From contig JAFDTZ010000006.1 in NCBI GenBank assembly GCA_019594305.1, positions 1-27,263 of the forward strand: a stretch of DNA of 27,263 nucleotides, given 5' to 3'. Positions 17,801 to 24,230 of this stretch are shown here, piece after piece. Position 1 is the first letter of the stretch. Every line of letters starts with the position of its first letter. The position numbers and the translations under genes are program-made. The stretch is from Thermoplasmata archaeon. GTDB taxonomy: Archaea > Thermoplasmatota > Thermoplasmata > Halarchaeoplasmatales > Halarchaeoplasmataceae. The notes beneath the pieces are model-generated. The model worked only from the letters and a program-made list of their open reading frames with translations. It searched no databases and was not told the DNA's origin.

Positions 17801-19744
17801 GACAGACCGGTGTACTACTGGAAGGATATGACAGGTGGAACTGTTCATTCAGGCGCCGGTCAGATAATACTTGCCAACTGCACCGATGTAACGGTATCGG
17901 AACAGGATATGTATGACGGAAGTATAGGTATTATCATGGGATTCTCAGATGGTAACTACATACATGATAACCTGGTTTACGATAATACCGTAGGTATATA
18001 CCTCCTTGAATCCTCCGGCAATACTTTGAGAAATAACACCGCATCCTCGAACGAATGGACGGGTATATTCATGGGACTAGCACACGATAACACCTTACAT
18101 AACAACACTGCGTCTTCCAACGTAGAGGGGGGCATTACACTCAACATGGTATCTAAGAGCAACATCACCATGAACACCCTACGGGATAATTATCAAGGCG
18201 TGTATCTCTACATGTCAGAAGATATTAATTTTTATCACAATAACTTCATCAACAACCAGCAGCAGGTATATTCATACGATGATTCATCATCGGACTGCCA
18301 TTGGGATAACGGTTATCCTTCGGGTGGTAACTATTGGAGTGATCATACGGGGGACGACATTTACCGAGGCCCGGAACAGGACATGCCCGGAAGTGACGGC
18401 ATAGTGGATGTACCATACGAAAGTAACGATATCTTTGACGGGTATCCATTGGTCAGTCCCGCACCTACACCGCATATAAACATCGTTCGACCGGAAGAAG
18501 GTGAAGAGATCTCACAAAGTGATGTGCTGGTAGAATGGAGCCCGATGTACCGTTTTACGGATACCTTATGGTTCGAAATTCGTTTAGAGGGCCATCCATG
18601 GATAGACGTAGATATAGATACACAGTATGAATATACAGCACTATCAGATGGAGAATACCATGTTACTGTAAGAGCCAGGGACGAGTATGGAAACATGATA
18701 ACAAAAAGTGTTACATTTGTGGTGGAATATGTAAAATATATTGTGGTATCCCCGGGGAACACTACCATAACCGCCGGTGAGAGCATTGAGTTCACCGCCG
18801 TAGCTTACGACGAGTTCCATAACGAAATAGAGGATGTAACGACAAATACCACGTGGAATATAGAATCCGAGGCAGGAGGGAGCTGGGAAAATAATGTTTA
18901 CACATCCGAACGTTTCGGTTCCTGGATGGTGTATGCGGTTCATTTAGAAAAAGAAAATCAAACTACTCTGAACGTCGAACCCGGTGAAGTGACTAATGTA
19001 ACCATATCTCCGGAGACGGACTTCAACCTGACCGCCGGAGTGAGCCAGCAGTTCTCAGCCAATGCCTTCGATGTCTTCGGAAACCTGATCACAGACCATG
19101 TTGACAGCTTCACATGGGAGAACGCTGCGAACGGTATGTTCAATGAAGAGCTTGTGGGAGAATATATCGTCAGCGCTACCTATGCTCATATTACATCAGA
19201 GTCCGTGACGGTGACCGTCGTACCTGCCGAGCCGGACCATATAATTATCACCCCAAAGGAATCAACCGTTACCGCCGGAGAGTCTCAGACATACCATGCC
19301 GTAGTCTTCGATGAATACGGTAATGAGATAGATGATGTGACAAATGATACCCTTTGGAATATAGACTCGGGGGCCGGAGGTAGCTGGGATATTAATCGTT
19401 ATACATCGGAGGAAGCCGGTGAATGGACGGTAACAGCCGATTACAACGGCTTGGTTGATGATTCCACCCTCATAGTGGAGAGTCGGGGAGTGGTACAGGC
19501 CGTATCCGATAACTGGTTGCTTATACTTGTTTTGTTGGCCTGTACCGCAGTCGTTCTCATAATAGCTTTCCTTGTCTGGAAAAGCAAAACTGCGCCCGGC
19601 CGGGATGAGAAACTTTTACAGGATTTAACGTACGAATATCCCGATGAAATGACCTACGAAGACCTCAGACGAACTCAAGAATTCGACGAAGTGGAGATGG
19701 AGGAATTCGACGAGATTGAGTCGGAGGAAGGCGATATCGAATAA
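14855..19744 (+). CDS. Cell-surface subtilisin-like serine protease nested in NosD-type beta-helix repeats
   Basis: A 1629-residue secreted, membrane-anchored protein. Order: signal peptide (1-25); beta-helix segment with NosD-like repeats (about 100-250); a propeptide-like region (about 255-335) ending in EPNYQV; a peptidase S8 domain (about 340-625) with complete triad Asp369 (VIDTGID), His408 (GHGTHVAG) and Ser573 (NSGTSMAVPH), and AAAGN for the oxyanion hole; an Ig-like domain (about 635-725); a second, longer beta-helix (about 735-1190) ending in the usual GGNYWSDH segment; a fibronectin-like domain (about 1200-1290); three Ig-like repeats; one transmembrane helix (about 1555-1577); and an acidic tail of about 50 residues. 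ATG 14855 is chosen over GTG 14834 for its Shine-Dalgarno and signal peptide. Substrate unknown. Confidence 0.9.
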   Translation: MKIKILALCIGLLILISGIISAVHNGWSPEREDEVTQTYIVNESNIYEEKSFLNEQPWGGQRFEKRQFNPSISTGELRKQHTMSSNLGKPLPLQNYTLRDPIRINNDTDLAEQAASEDWPGNGTHDEPYIIENYEIDGEGYGYGIYLGNITSFLEVTGCHIHNASGNGGTFYGNSGIRLFNTTNVGIQYNILINNDEYGLYITDSNDILVDGNLLFSNTGHEILLEGSSDNTLQNNIMYDESDHANTVNYCHESVLVKLDVPDYADRADILYRISEELANLVDGKTSRIYPSLEMAKILLRGDTDVIQAVGLLSNIEGVKHAEPNYQVRTMNVPNDPGYSSLWAMPVIQAHDAWNISTGSEEVVVAVIDTGIDYTHPDLSGNMWTSSEGYHGYNAMNDSFYPMDDYGHGTHVAGTIGAVGDNELGVVGVNWNVSLMAVKFLGQDGFGTIADAIAGLEYVLERKLEGENIVATSNSWGGGGHSELLYDAIEQHRDAGILFVAAAGNYGSNNDLWPMYPANFDLTNIISVAATDSTDDLAGFSNYGARSVHVAAPGVNINSTTPDGTYTYNSGTSMAVPHVSGLVALLASHNSSHDYIGLKNTVLSSVDQLDPLYDMLMTNGRINAYNALNTTPDPDDIRFWVHRPYTVCQWMKETGIMISLTDGVNPILGANVSVEFSNDEDTVFLLDDGSGYDQVENDGYYSTHWLPRKMGEITLTITAQAGDWEETREVSVIVEGDSSIALWKSHDNTLYNNTLSGRYYGIYLSSSNNNSLRDNEAEGEFSCIEMHDSDNNAVTGNTLWNSWNGVSLEESDGNLILGNEVYNNDYGIFLYRSRDNMIDNNSVSNCWYGILLDGSDENSVYRNSLWDNIFGSLLYESSYTTIVNNTFDLNLLDGIYILFSSDHNIIDSNTISYNGYGIWMESSVENILRNNEISSNFDGILMFDCKRNTLVDNSMEYNGIVLIGFLLENWNTHDIDTSNTVNDRPVYYWKDMTGGTVHSGAGQIILANCTDVTVSEQDMYDGSIGIIMGFSDGNYIHDNLVYDNTVGIYLLESSGNTLRNNTASSNEWTGIFMGLAHDNTLHNNTASSNVEGGITLNMVSKSNITMNTLRDNYQGVYLYMSEDINFYHNNFINNQQQVYSYDDSSSDCHWDNGYPSGGNYWSDHTGDDIYRGPEQDMPGSDGIVDVPYESNDIFDGYPLVSPAPTPHINIVRPEEGEEISQSDVLVEWSPMYRFTDTLWFEIRLEGHPWIDVDIDTQYEYTALSDGEYHVTVRARDEYGNMITKSVTFVVEYVKYIVVSPGNTTITAGESIEFTAVAYDEFHNEIEDVTTNTTWNIESEAGGSWENNVYTSERFGSWMVYAVHLEKENQTTLNVEPGEVTNVTISPETDFNLTAGVSQQFSANAFDVFGNLITDHVDSFTWENAANGMFNEELVGEYIVSATYAHITSESVTVTVVPAEPDHIIITPKESTVTAGESQTYHAVVFDEYGNEIDDVTNDTLWNIDSGAGGSWDINRYTSEEAGEWTVTADYNGLVDDSTLIVESRGVVQAVSDNWLLILVLLACTAVVLIIAFLVWKSKTAPGRDEKLLQDLTYEYPDEMTYEDLRRTQEFDEVEMEEFDEIESEEGDIE
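18737..19470 (+). repeat. Three tandem Ig-like repeats within the surface protease
   Basis: Units begin near 18737, 18992 and 19233 and are about 75-80 codons each. Units one and three are the most alike: both have T-x-TAGES, then DE-aromatic-x-NEI-E/D-DVT, then a W-NI-E/D-S-x-AGGSW block and YTSE; unit two has diverged (NLTAG, DVFGN). The pattern suggests an old three-fold array with a more recent exchange or duplication between the outer units. They form a stalk between the beta-helix and the membrane helix. Confidence 0.7.
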
Positions 19745-19749
19745 CCACG

Positions 19750-20373
19750 TTACCTTTTGACGGCCCAGCAGTACATAAATAACGAATCTAAGACCTTGTG
19801 CGGGTATTCAACATGATCAGTGATCTCGAACTTCTTGAACAGATGACGCACATCTTCCAACGTGTGGTACACAAAATATCTGGGATGTTCTTTCATGGCA
19901 CCGCACTTCTCGAAGCCTTCTCCTTCACCTAACTTGAAGCTGAAGGCAAATACTCCTTGAGGTTCAAGAATACGGTATACCTCTCGTTCCAAGGTGTGTA
20001 TCTGCGCCTTTGGGATGTGTATAATAGATGCACTTGCCCATATTCCGTGGAAGCTTTCGTCGGGAAATACGGTGTTTCTCATATCCATTTTAAGGAAGGT
20101 CTGATGTGGGTTGGCACGCCTTGCCAACTTGACCATTTCCGCTGAAAGATCTATACCTACGACGTCCGCACCCTTACGTCCTAGGTAGGCAACGTCCCTA
20201 CCATCACCACAGCCCAGGTCTATGATACGTGGTTTAGGCGGAAGGATGTCCGATGTTCGGTCAAGCATCTTCTCACAGAATTTCCTATCACCTTCGATCC
20301 GTGTACGAGCGGTGTACTCTTCAGCTACCTGATCGTAGGAATTTATGGTACGTAAAACAGGGTCTTCAAACAA
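19750..20373 (-). CDS. Class I SAM-dependent methyltransferase
   Basis: A 207-residue cytoplasmic methyltransferase of the Methyltransf_11/25 type. The SAM-binding motif I is IIDLGCGDGRD (residues 50-60), followed by the acidic motif II VVGIDLS, then KMDMRN and FHGIWASASIIHIP (motifs for adenine contact and post-motif), and a seven-stranded core to the end. The start is TTG at 20373, giving MFEDPVLRTINSYDQVAEEY, with GAGG eight bases upstream; a TTG at 20400 would be longer but has no Shine-Dalgarno. It overlaps the radical SAM gene by 8 bp and is the last gene of the lipoate operon. The substrate cannot be read; a link with lipoate metabolism is only suggested by position. Confidence 0.85.
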   Translation of the reverse strand: MFEDPVLRTINSYDQVAEEYTARTRIEGDRKFCEKMLDRTSDILPPKPRIIDLGCGDGRDVAYLGRKGADVVGIDLSAEMVKLARRANPHQTFLKMDMRNTVFPDESFHGIWASASIIHIPKAQIHTLEREVYRILEPQGVFAFSFKLGEGEGFEKCGAMKEHPRYFVYHTLEDVRHLFKKFEITDHVEYPHKVLDSLFMYCWAVKR

Positions 20374-21286
20374 GGGACAGGTCCTCTTTAATCTTGTCAA
20401 GTTCGACTTTTTTCAATGCCCTTGGATAGTTCCTGTGCTCTTGGCCGGGACGAGTGGTGTAATAAGGACGGTTGCATCCCGGGCAGCCCTGGGTACGAAA
20501 CATTTCGCCCTCGGCGATGATATCTACAAGTTCTTCCGGATGATCTAGCAGCATCTCTAAAATATCTGAAGGCGACCTGCCCTTTTTGAGAAGGTGTGAG
20601 GCTATCTGTGCCTGCCTGTAATACCGTATATCCGGTCCGTTTTCCTTTGACATGTACGAAAATAACGATACATCCGCCCCTGCGTTTACCGCCCTGTATG
20701 CACCCAGGGTAAGCTGAGGTAAATTTTCGCCCAGTCCGACGATAAAATGTGCCGTGACCCTGTTCGGCCCCAGGTGACTTATGGCGCGTCCGAGGTAATC
20801 CCAAAATACCTGCGGATCATAGTTCCGTTTAACACTAGCGCGGATATCATCAGTAGCACCATCGATACCTATACCGATGCGATCTATTATCCCATCAAGC
20901 TTGACCAGTGTTTCTTCGGAGAGAGGTGGCGCCGATATAGAGATGGGTTTACCGGTTTCCGAAAGCAAAGTGGCTGTGGCAACGATGGATTCCTCGTAAC
21001 CCGGTACATCGGGACATTGAAGACATATGCGCTGGAGGTCGGATTCCGTCAGTGGACCTATCATGTCCTCAATATCGAATTCCGGCCATGAGACACGTGA
21101 AAGCCATCTGCTGTCTCCCCGGGCCTGTGGGCAGAAAGTACATCTGCCTCGGCAAACGTCGCCCGGTATCATCAGGTAGGCGGTAGTGGGTACTTCCAAT
21201 GCACCTCCGTTCATCAAATTCAGATACATCGCCGTTCCTGCGGATAACCTCAGGTTCGTGGTTTCCACCTCCTTTGGTAGGTCCAT
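20366..21286 (-). CDS. Radical SAM protein, candidate LipS-type lipoyl synthase subunit
   Basis: A 306-residue radical SAM enzyme. The [4Fe-4S]/SAM motif is CRGRCTFC (Cys45, Cys49, Cys52), and the TIM-barrel features GIGIDGATDDIR and HFIVGLGE follow. Extra cysteines are Cys88 and Cys91 (ICLQCP) and the C-terminal pair Cys268 and Cys271 in GCPGCNRPYY, with NYPR just after; these could hold an auxiliary cluster. Archaea that lack LipA use the BioB-like pair LipS1/LipS2 for sulfur insertion into octanoyl groups, and such genes are often beside lplA. This gene overlaps lplA by 37 bp, so LipS is the best guess, but only one of the two subunits is here. Another BioB-like function is possible. Confidence 0.7.
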   Translation of the reverse strand: MDLPKEVETTNLRLSAGTAMYLNLMNGGALEVPTTAYLMIPGDVCRGRCTFCPQARGDSRWLSRVSWPEFDIEDMIGPLTESDLQRICLQCPDVPGYEESIVATATLLSETGKPISISAPPLSEETLVKLDGIIDRIGIGIDGATDDIRASVKRNYDPQVFWDYLGRAISHLGPNRVTAHFIVGLGENLPQLTLGAYRAVNAGADVSLFSYMSKENGPDIRYYRQAQIASHLLKKGRSPSDILEMLLDHPEELVDIIAEGEMFRTQGCPGCNRPYYTTRPGQEHRNYPRALKKVELDKIKEDLSLV

Positions 21287-22026
21287 GAGTCGGATGAATA
21301 CTTTTTCTTTAATTGATCGGCTAGTTCTTTCTCTTCATCGCTCAGTTCGCCTACTTCCAGTGGTAGGTCAAAGTTTTCTTCATAGGAACTTTTAAGATCT
21401 TTTATGAGTTTTTCCGGATGGATATCGTAACCTAGTTCGTCTTCCATGGTGGTAACGAGATCAAGGAATGAATTCGCTCCTTTAGCCTTCAATTTCTCGA
21501 GGTCGAGAAGCAATATGTCCGAAAGGGTCATGAGGTCCGTGCCGTACATCAGTGTCCCGTGCTGCAGCATTCCCTTTCGTCCTCTCCTCTGTGCGCTTCC
21601 TGATATCTTCTTACCACCGACCAGTATATCGTTGTAGGGCTTGAAGGTGGCATCCAAACCGTAGTCTTGAAGAGTAAGGATAAGGGGTTTCAACAGTGAG
21701 TGAAAGCTATCTTCGATAGCTCCCGGTATCCTGTCCGTGACCACTGAGTAGGTAACCTCGCCGTCGTAATCATGATATACCGTTCCGCCCCCTGTTACCC
21801 TACGTACGAATGGAATATCCAGTTCCCTGCATTTATCGGTATCGATAACATTTTCAACCTCCTGGGCGTACCCGATGGTTATTGCGGAGGGCATGAACCT
21901 GAAGAAGCGGAGTGTTGGTGGTGATATGCCTTTGTCGTAACAGCGTAATATTGCTTCATCTATAGCCATCTGCTCCGTCCCCGTAGCTTCAACGGTTGGT
22001 ATGTATCTCAGCTTATCCATGGTCAT
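21250..22026 (-). CDS. lplA: Lipoate-protein ligase A family protein
   Basis: A 258-residue BPL/LplA-fold enzyme that attaches lipoate or octanoate to lipoyl domains of proteins such as GcvH or 2-oxoacid dehydrogenase E2. Motifs: RRVTGGGTVYHD (residues 75-86), NDILVGGKKISGSAQRR (132-148, with the catalytic lysine of KISG at 140) and QHGTLMYG. The C-terminal accessory domain is short (about 185-258). The ATG at 22026 lies about 28 bases from a TATA box, so translation may be leaderless; an ATG at 22020 is an alternative. In a LipS-type pathway this protein could supply the octanoyl substrate. First gene of a three-gene operon. Confidence 0.92.
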   Translation of the reverse strand: MTMDKLRYIPTVEATGTEQMAIDEAILRCYDKGISPPTLRFFRFMPSAITIGYAQEVENVIDTDKCRELDIPFVRRVTGGGTVYHDYDGEVTYSVVTDRIPGAIEDSFHSLLKPLILTLQDYGLDATFKPYNDILVGGKKISGSAQRRGRKGMLQHGTLMYGTDLMTLSDILLLDLEKLKAKGANSFLDLVTTMEDELGYDIHPEKLIKDLKSSYEENFDLPLEVGELSDEEKELADQLKKKYSSDSWTYQRRWKPRT

Positions 22027-22050
22027 CCTTATGGTATATGTTACTCATCA

Positions 22051-22065
22051 GATATATCTCTTTCT
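22051..22065 (-). promoter_or_regulatory. Promoter of the lplA operon
   Basis: On the minus strand GAAAGA precedes GATATATC, a BRE plus TATA box about 28 bases from the lplA ATG, which predicts a leaderless or nearly leaderless transcript. Confidence 0.55.
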
Positions 22066-22077
22066 GTCGTTGGAAGT

Positions 22078-22452
22078 TTAATCTTTGTAGAAAACGATTG
22101 TTATGTTTCCACTGGGATCTCTCACCGTAAGTCTTAGTACACCATTTTGGATAAGATATTCGTATACCGTAACACCATCTTCATCCCTGGTTCGGATCTG
22201 GTTGCTGCCTACATCTTCCCATGTAAAGGGTATATCGACGTAAAAACCGGTACCGTCCTGGTTGAACACGATAGCACCGCTAACGAATTCTCTATCCCGT
22301 GAACCATCAGGATATTCGGTTATCATCTCATTGGCCTCCCACCTGCCGACGACGGGGTGTGTACTATCGGGTATATCTACTACGAACAGTAATGTGATTA
22401 TCACTCCGACGACCACGATCAGTATCAACGTGTGGATGACAAATTTTTCCAT
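22078..22452 (-). CDS. Small membrane-anchored protein with lipocalin-like beta domain
   Basis: A 124-residue protein of unknown function. Residues 6-26 form one transmembrane helix or uncleaved signal anchor (HTLILIVVVGVIITLLFVV). The rest is predicted beta-rich and would lie outside the cell: VGRWEANEM, IVFNQDGTG, IPFTWEDVG and a final strand NGVLRLTV. This GxW...F-x-x-DGTG...W...L-x-L pattern is like short lipocalin-like domains, but I cannot assign a family. It has its own promoter and stands 51 bp upstream of lplA on the same strand, with a separate TATA box between, so it is probably not part of that operon. Confidence 0.7.
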   Translation of the reverse strand: MEKFVIHTLILIVVVGVIITLLFVVDIPDSTHPVVGRWEANEMITEYPDGSRDREFVSGAIVFNQDGTGFYVDIPFTWEDVGSNQIRTRDEDGVTVYEYLIQNGVLRLTVRDPSGNITIVFYKD

Positions 22453-22481
22453 TGGTATCTAATATTCTTTAGTGATGTGGC

Positions 22482-22497
22482 ATATAATAATTTATCC
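22482..22497 (-). promoter_or_regulatory. Promoter of the small membrane-anchored protein gene
   Basis: The minus strand reads GGGATAAATTATTATATG, a TATA-like element about 34 bases from the ATG at 22452; a short leader of about 9 nt is predicted. No Shine-Dalgarno is seen. Confidence 0.4.
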
Positions 22498-22593
22498 CTT
22501 TGGTATGTTGATTTTTTTTGTGGTGTGATGGCGATACTAAAGCGCATCCTCTTCCTTTTCTGATCTACCGGATCTTTTATTTCACAGTACTAA

Positions 22594-22848
22594 GAACGCC
22601 ACGCCTCCGATCGCTATGACAATGATGATAATGAGGTACATAACAATACGTTCTCAGGTAACGAAAAAAATATCGATATGGCGTTCGTAGTAAACGAATA
22701 TCCGCCAGAAAATGACGATAAAGATAAATGGTTACTTCCAGTAAGAAATAGTATCTTTATTGTAGTGATTTTGGTATTGATAATCGCTGCTGTGATATAT
22801 GCATCCTTTGGACTTAAGAAAAAAGGAAATCGACGAGTACAAAACTAG
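22594..22848 (+). pseudogene. Remnant of a NosD-like surface protein: last beta-helix repeat, stalk and membrane anchor
   Basis: The frame is open from 22594 to the TAG at 22846-22848. Its first part contains EVHNNTFSGNEKNI, a typical NosD beta-helix unit; then a short polar linker (NEYPPENDDKDKW), one transmembrane helix (SIFIVVILVLIIAAVIYASF) and a basic tail KKKGNRR. This is the usual C-terminus of a beta-helix surface protein like the one at 14855. A stop (TAA, 22591-22593) closes the frame upstream and I find no start or further repeats, so a truncated, decayed copy is likely. Alternatively the ATG at 22678 starts a real 56-residue single-pass membrane protein. The bases around it (22453-22992) hold no other gene that I can support. 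Confidence 0.55.
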
Positions 22849-22944
22849 AAAGAAAGGATACAAAGAGAGATGATAGAGATGAACGAAAAATTCGTGTAAA
22901 TATCTTATTACATTGCTCTTTACCAGTATGACGATCCCAGCTCA

Positions 22945-22968
22945 CGCCGAAAAGGCGATGATTTAATA
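22945..22968 (+). promoter_or_regulatory. Promoter region of the archaemetzincin gene, with a small hairpin
   Basis: TTTAATAA (22962-22969) is a TATA-like box about 28 bases from the ATG at 22993, predicting a leaderless message. Just before it CGCC-GAAAA-GGCG (22945-22957) can form a 4-bp hairpin that covers the BRE position; its role, if any, is unknown. Confidence 0.4.
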
Positions 22969-22992
22969 ACCGACCTGTCCAATACACCAACA

Positions 22993-23502
22993 ATGATCAT
23001 CCTGATGCCCTATGAATCGGCCGAGGAATTCATCCATATACTCAAAGAGAATCTACCCATGGAGAACAGGGTGATCGACCCGATCCCCGACCTTAAACAG
23101 ATGTACGATAAAAAAAGAGACCAATATAACACCAGGGGATATGTCAGACACTGCTCGCGTATGGCACGTAAGGAAGAACATCTCGTTCTGGGCGTTACCG
23201 GTGTGGACCTTTTCTCAGCAGGACATAACTTCGTCTTCGGCTCCGCCCAAGTAGGCGGTCACGGTGGTGTTATCTCCACATACAGGCTGGGGGGAAAAAG
23301 ATTCGAAGAAAGGATTATCAAGGAGGCCGTCCACGAAATAGGACACATAGTCGGCCTCACCCACTGCGACGACCCCCTATGTGTGATGCACTTCTCAGAT
23401 ACACTTGATGATACGGACAATAAAGCCGGATGGTTCTGTCCGAACTGTGAAAGCGAGTATAAAGAACTTAAATCCACCAGATTGGATAAGACATATGTCT
23501 AA
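22993..23502 (+). CDS. amzA: Archaemetzincin (M54 family zinc metallopeptidase)
   Basis: A 169-residue soluble metalloprotease of the archaemetzincin family. The full signature is present: HEIGHIVGLTHC (zinc ligands His114, His118, His124; catalytic Glu115) followed by CVM with the Met-turn (Met132) and the four-cysteine structural zinc site (Cys125, Cys130, Cys149, Cys152, the last two in FCPNC). Length fits archaeal AmzA (about 170-200). Physiological substrate is unknown for the family. It is a single gene with its own promoter; no Shine-Dalgarno is visible before the ATG, in keeping with leaderless translation. Confidence 0.95.
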   Translation: MIILMPYESAEEFIHILKENLPMENRVIDPIPDLKQMYDKKRDQYNTRGYVRHCSRMARKEEHLVLGVTGVDLFSAGHNFVFGSAQVGGHGGVISTYRLGGKRFEERIIKEAVHEIGHIVGLTHCDDPLCVMHFSDTLDDTDNKAGWFCPNCESEYKELKSTRLDKTYV

Positions 23503-23516
23503 ACAGTGTTTCGACA

Positions 23517-23526
23517 GTTTTATATA
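23517..23526 (+). promoter_or_regulatory. TATA box of the HTH-HMG-CoA synthase operon
   Basis: TTTTTATATA is one of the best TATA boxes in the window. Its centre is 28 bases from the ATG at 23550, so the regulator is probably translated from a leaderless message. Confidence 0.65.
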
Positions 23527-23549
23527 CGGCAGCATGTTACTTCTGCCCC

Positions 23550-24221
23550 ATGATAACGAGTATTGACGAAAAGATGGCCGGCGAGATAACTATGGCCCCG
23601 AAGCCGGGAGAGAGGATGAGGAAGTGGAGAGAGGTTTTCAAGATCACCCAGACCGATGTTGCAAAGCATATGGACATCGCCTCTTCCGTTATCAGCGACT
23701 ACGAAAAGGGCAGACGCCGCCCGGGCAGCGGCTTCGTAAGAGACATGGTGAACGCCATGATCGAGATAGACGTGGAAAGAGGCGGGAAGGTTGTTAAGAG
23801 GTTCACACCACCGGGACAAGAAGGGATAACTGGAATGGGAGAATTCACCTCCGCGGTTACGGTGGAAAAGCTGGTGGAAGCGGTAGACGGGGAGATACTT
23901 AGAGAGGCCGTCATCGAGAGGAATATTTTCGGATACACCATGATCGACAGTTTGAAGGCCGTAACGTCCATGAAATCCTTCGATTACCTAAGAATATACG
24001 GCTGGAGCACTGAACGTGCTTTGTTCTTCACCGGTATCAGATTCGGGCGCTCTCCTATGGTTGCCATCAGAGCCAGCCCCTTGACGCCCGCCATGGTGGT
24101 ATATGTACAACCGGAGGATGTTGACGCTCTAACTTTGAAATTAGCAGAAGTGGAAGATATCAATCTATTAAAAACAGAACTGGATGAGGGCGAGATAATG
24201 GATAGACTCAATGAATTATAG
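23550..24221 (+). CDS. HTH (XRE/Cro-type) transcriptional regulator
   Basis: A 223-residue regulator. Residues about 19-70 form an XRE-type helix-turn-helix: RMRKWREVFKITQTDVAKHM, then SSVISDYEKGRRRPG as recognition helix. Residues about 95-200 form a second alpha/beta domain (LRIYGWSTERALFFTGIRFGRSPMVAIRA) found in archaeal regulators of this group, which may bind a ligand. It is the first gene of an operon with HMG-CoA synthase, thiolase and DUF35 protein, an order known in other archaea, and its stop codon abuts the next ribosome-binding site. It may therefore control its own operon and isoprenoid lipid synthesis; no operator could be identified. Confidence 0.85.
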   Translation: MITSIDEKMAGEITMAPKPGERMRKWREVFKITQTDVAKHMDIASSVISDYEKGRRRPGSGFVRDMVNAMIEIDVERGGKVVKRFTPPGQEGITGMGEFTSAVTVEKLVEAVDGEILREAVIERNIFGYTMIDSLKAVTSMKSFDYLRIYGWSTERALFFTGIRFGRSPMVAIRASPLTPAMVVYVQPEDVDALTLKLAEVEDINLLKTELDEGEIMDRLNEL

Positions 24222-24230
24222 GTGATAAAT

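Noticed and set aside
24222..24230. GTG start for HMG-CoA synthase, and similarly GTG 25285 for the thiolase and GTG 26451 for the DUF35 protein
   Set aside because: In each case the GTG lies in the Shine-Dalgarno sequence itself and an ATG follows at ideal spacing.
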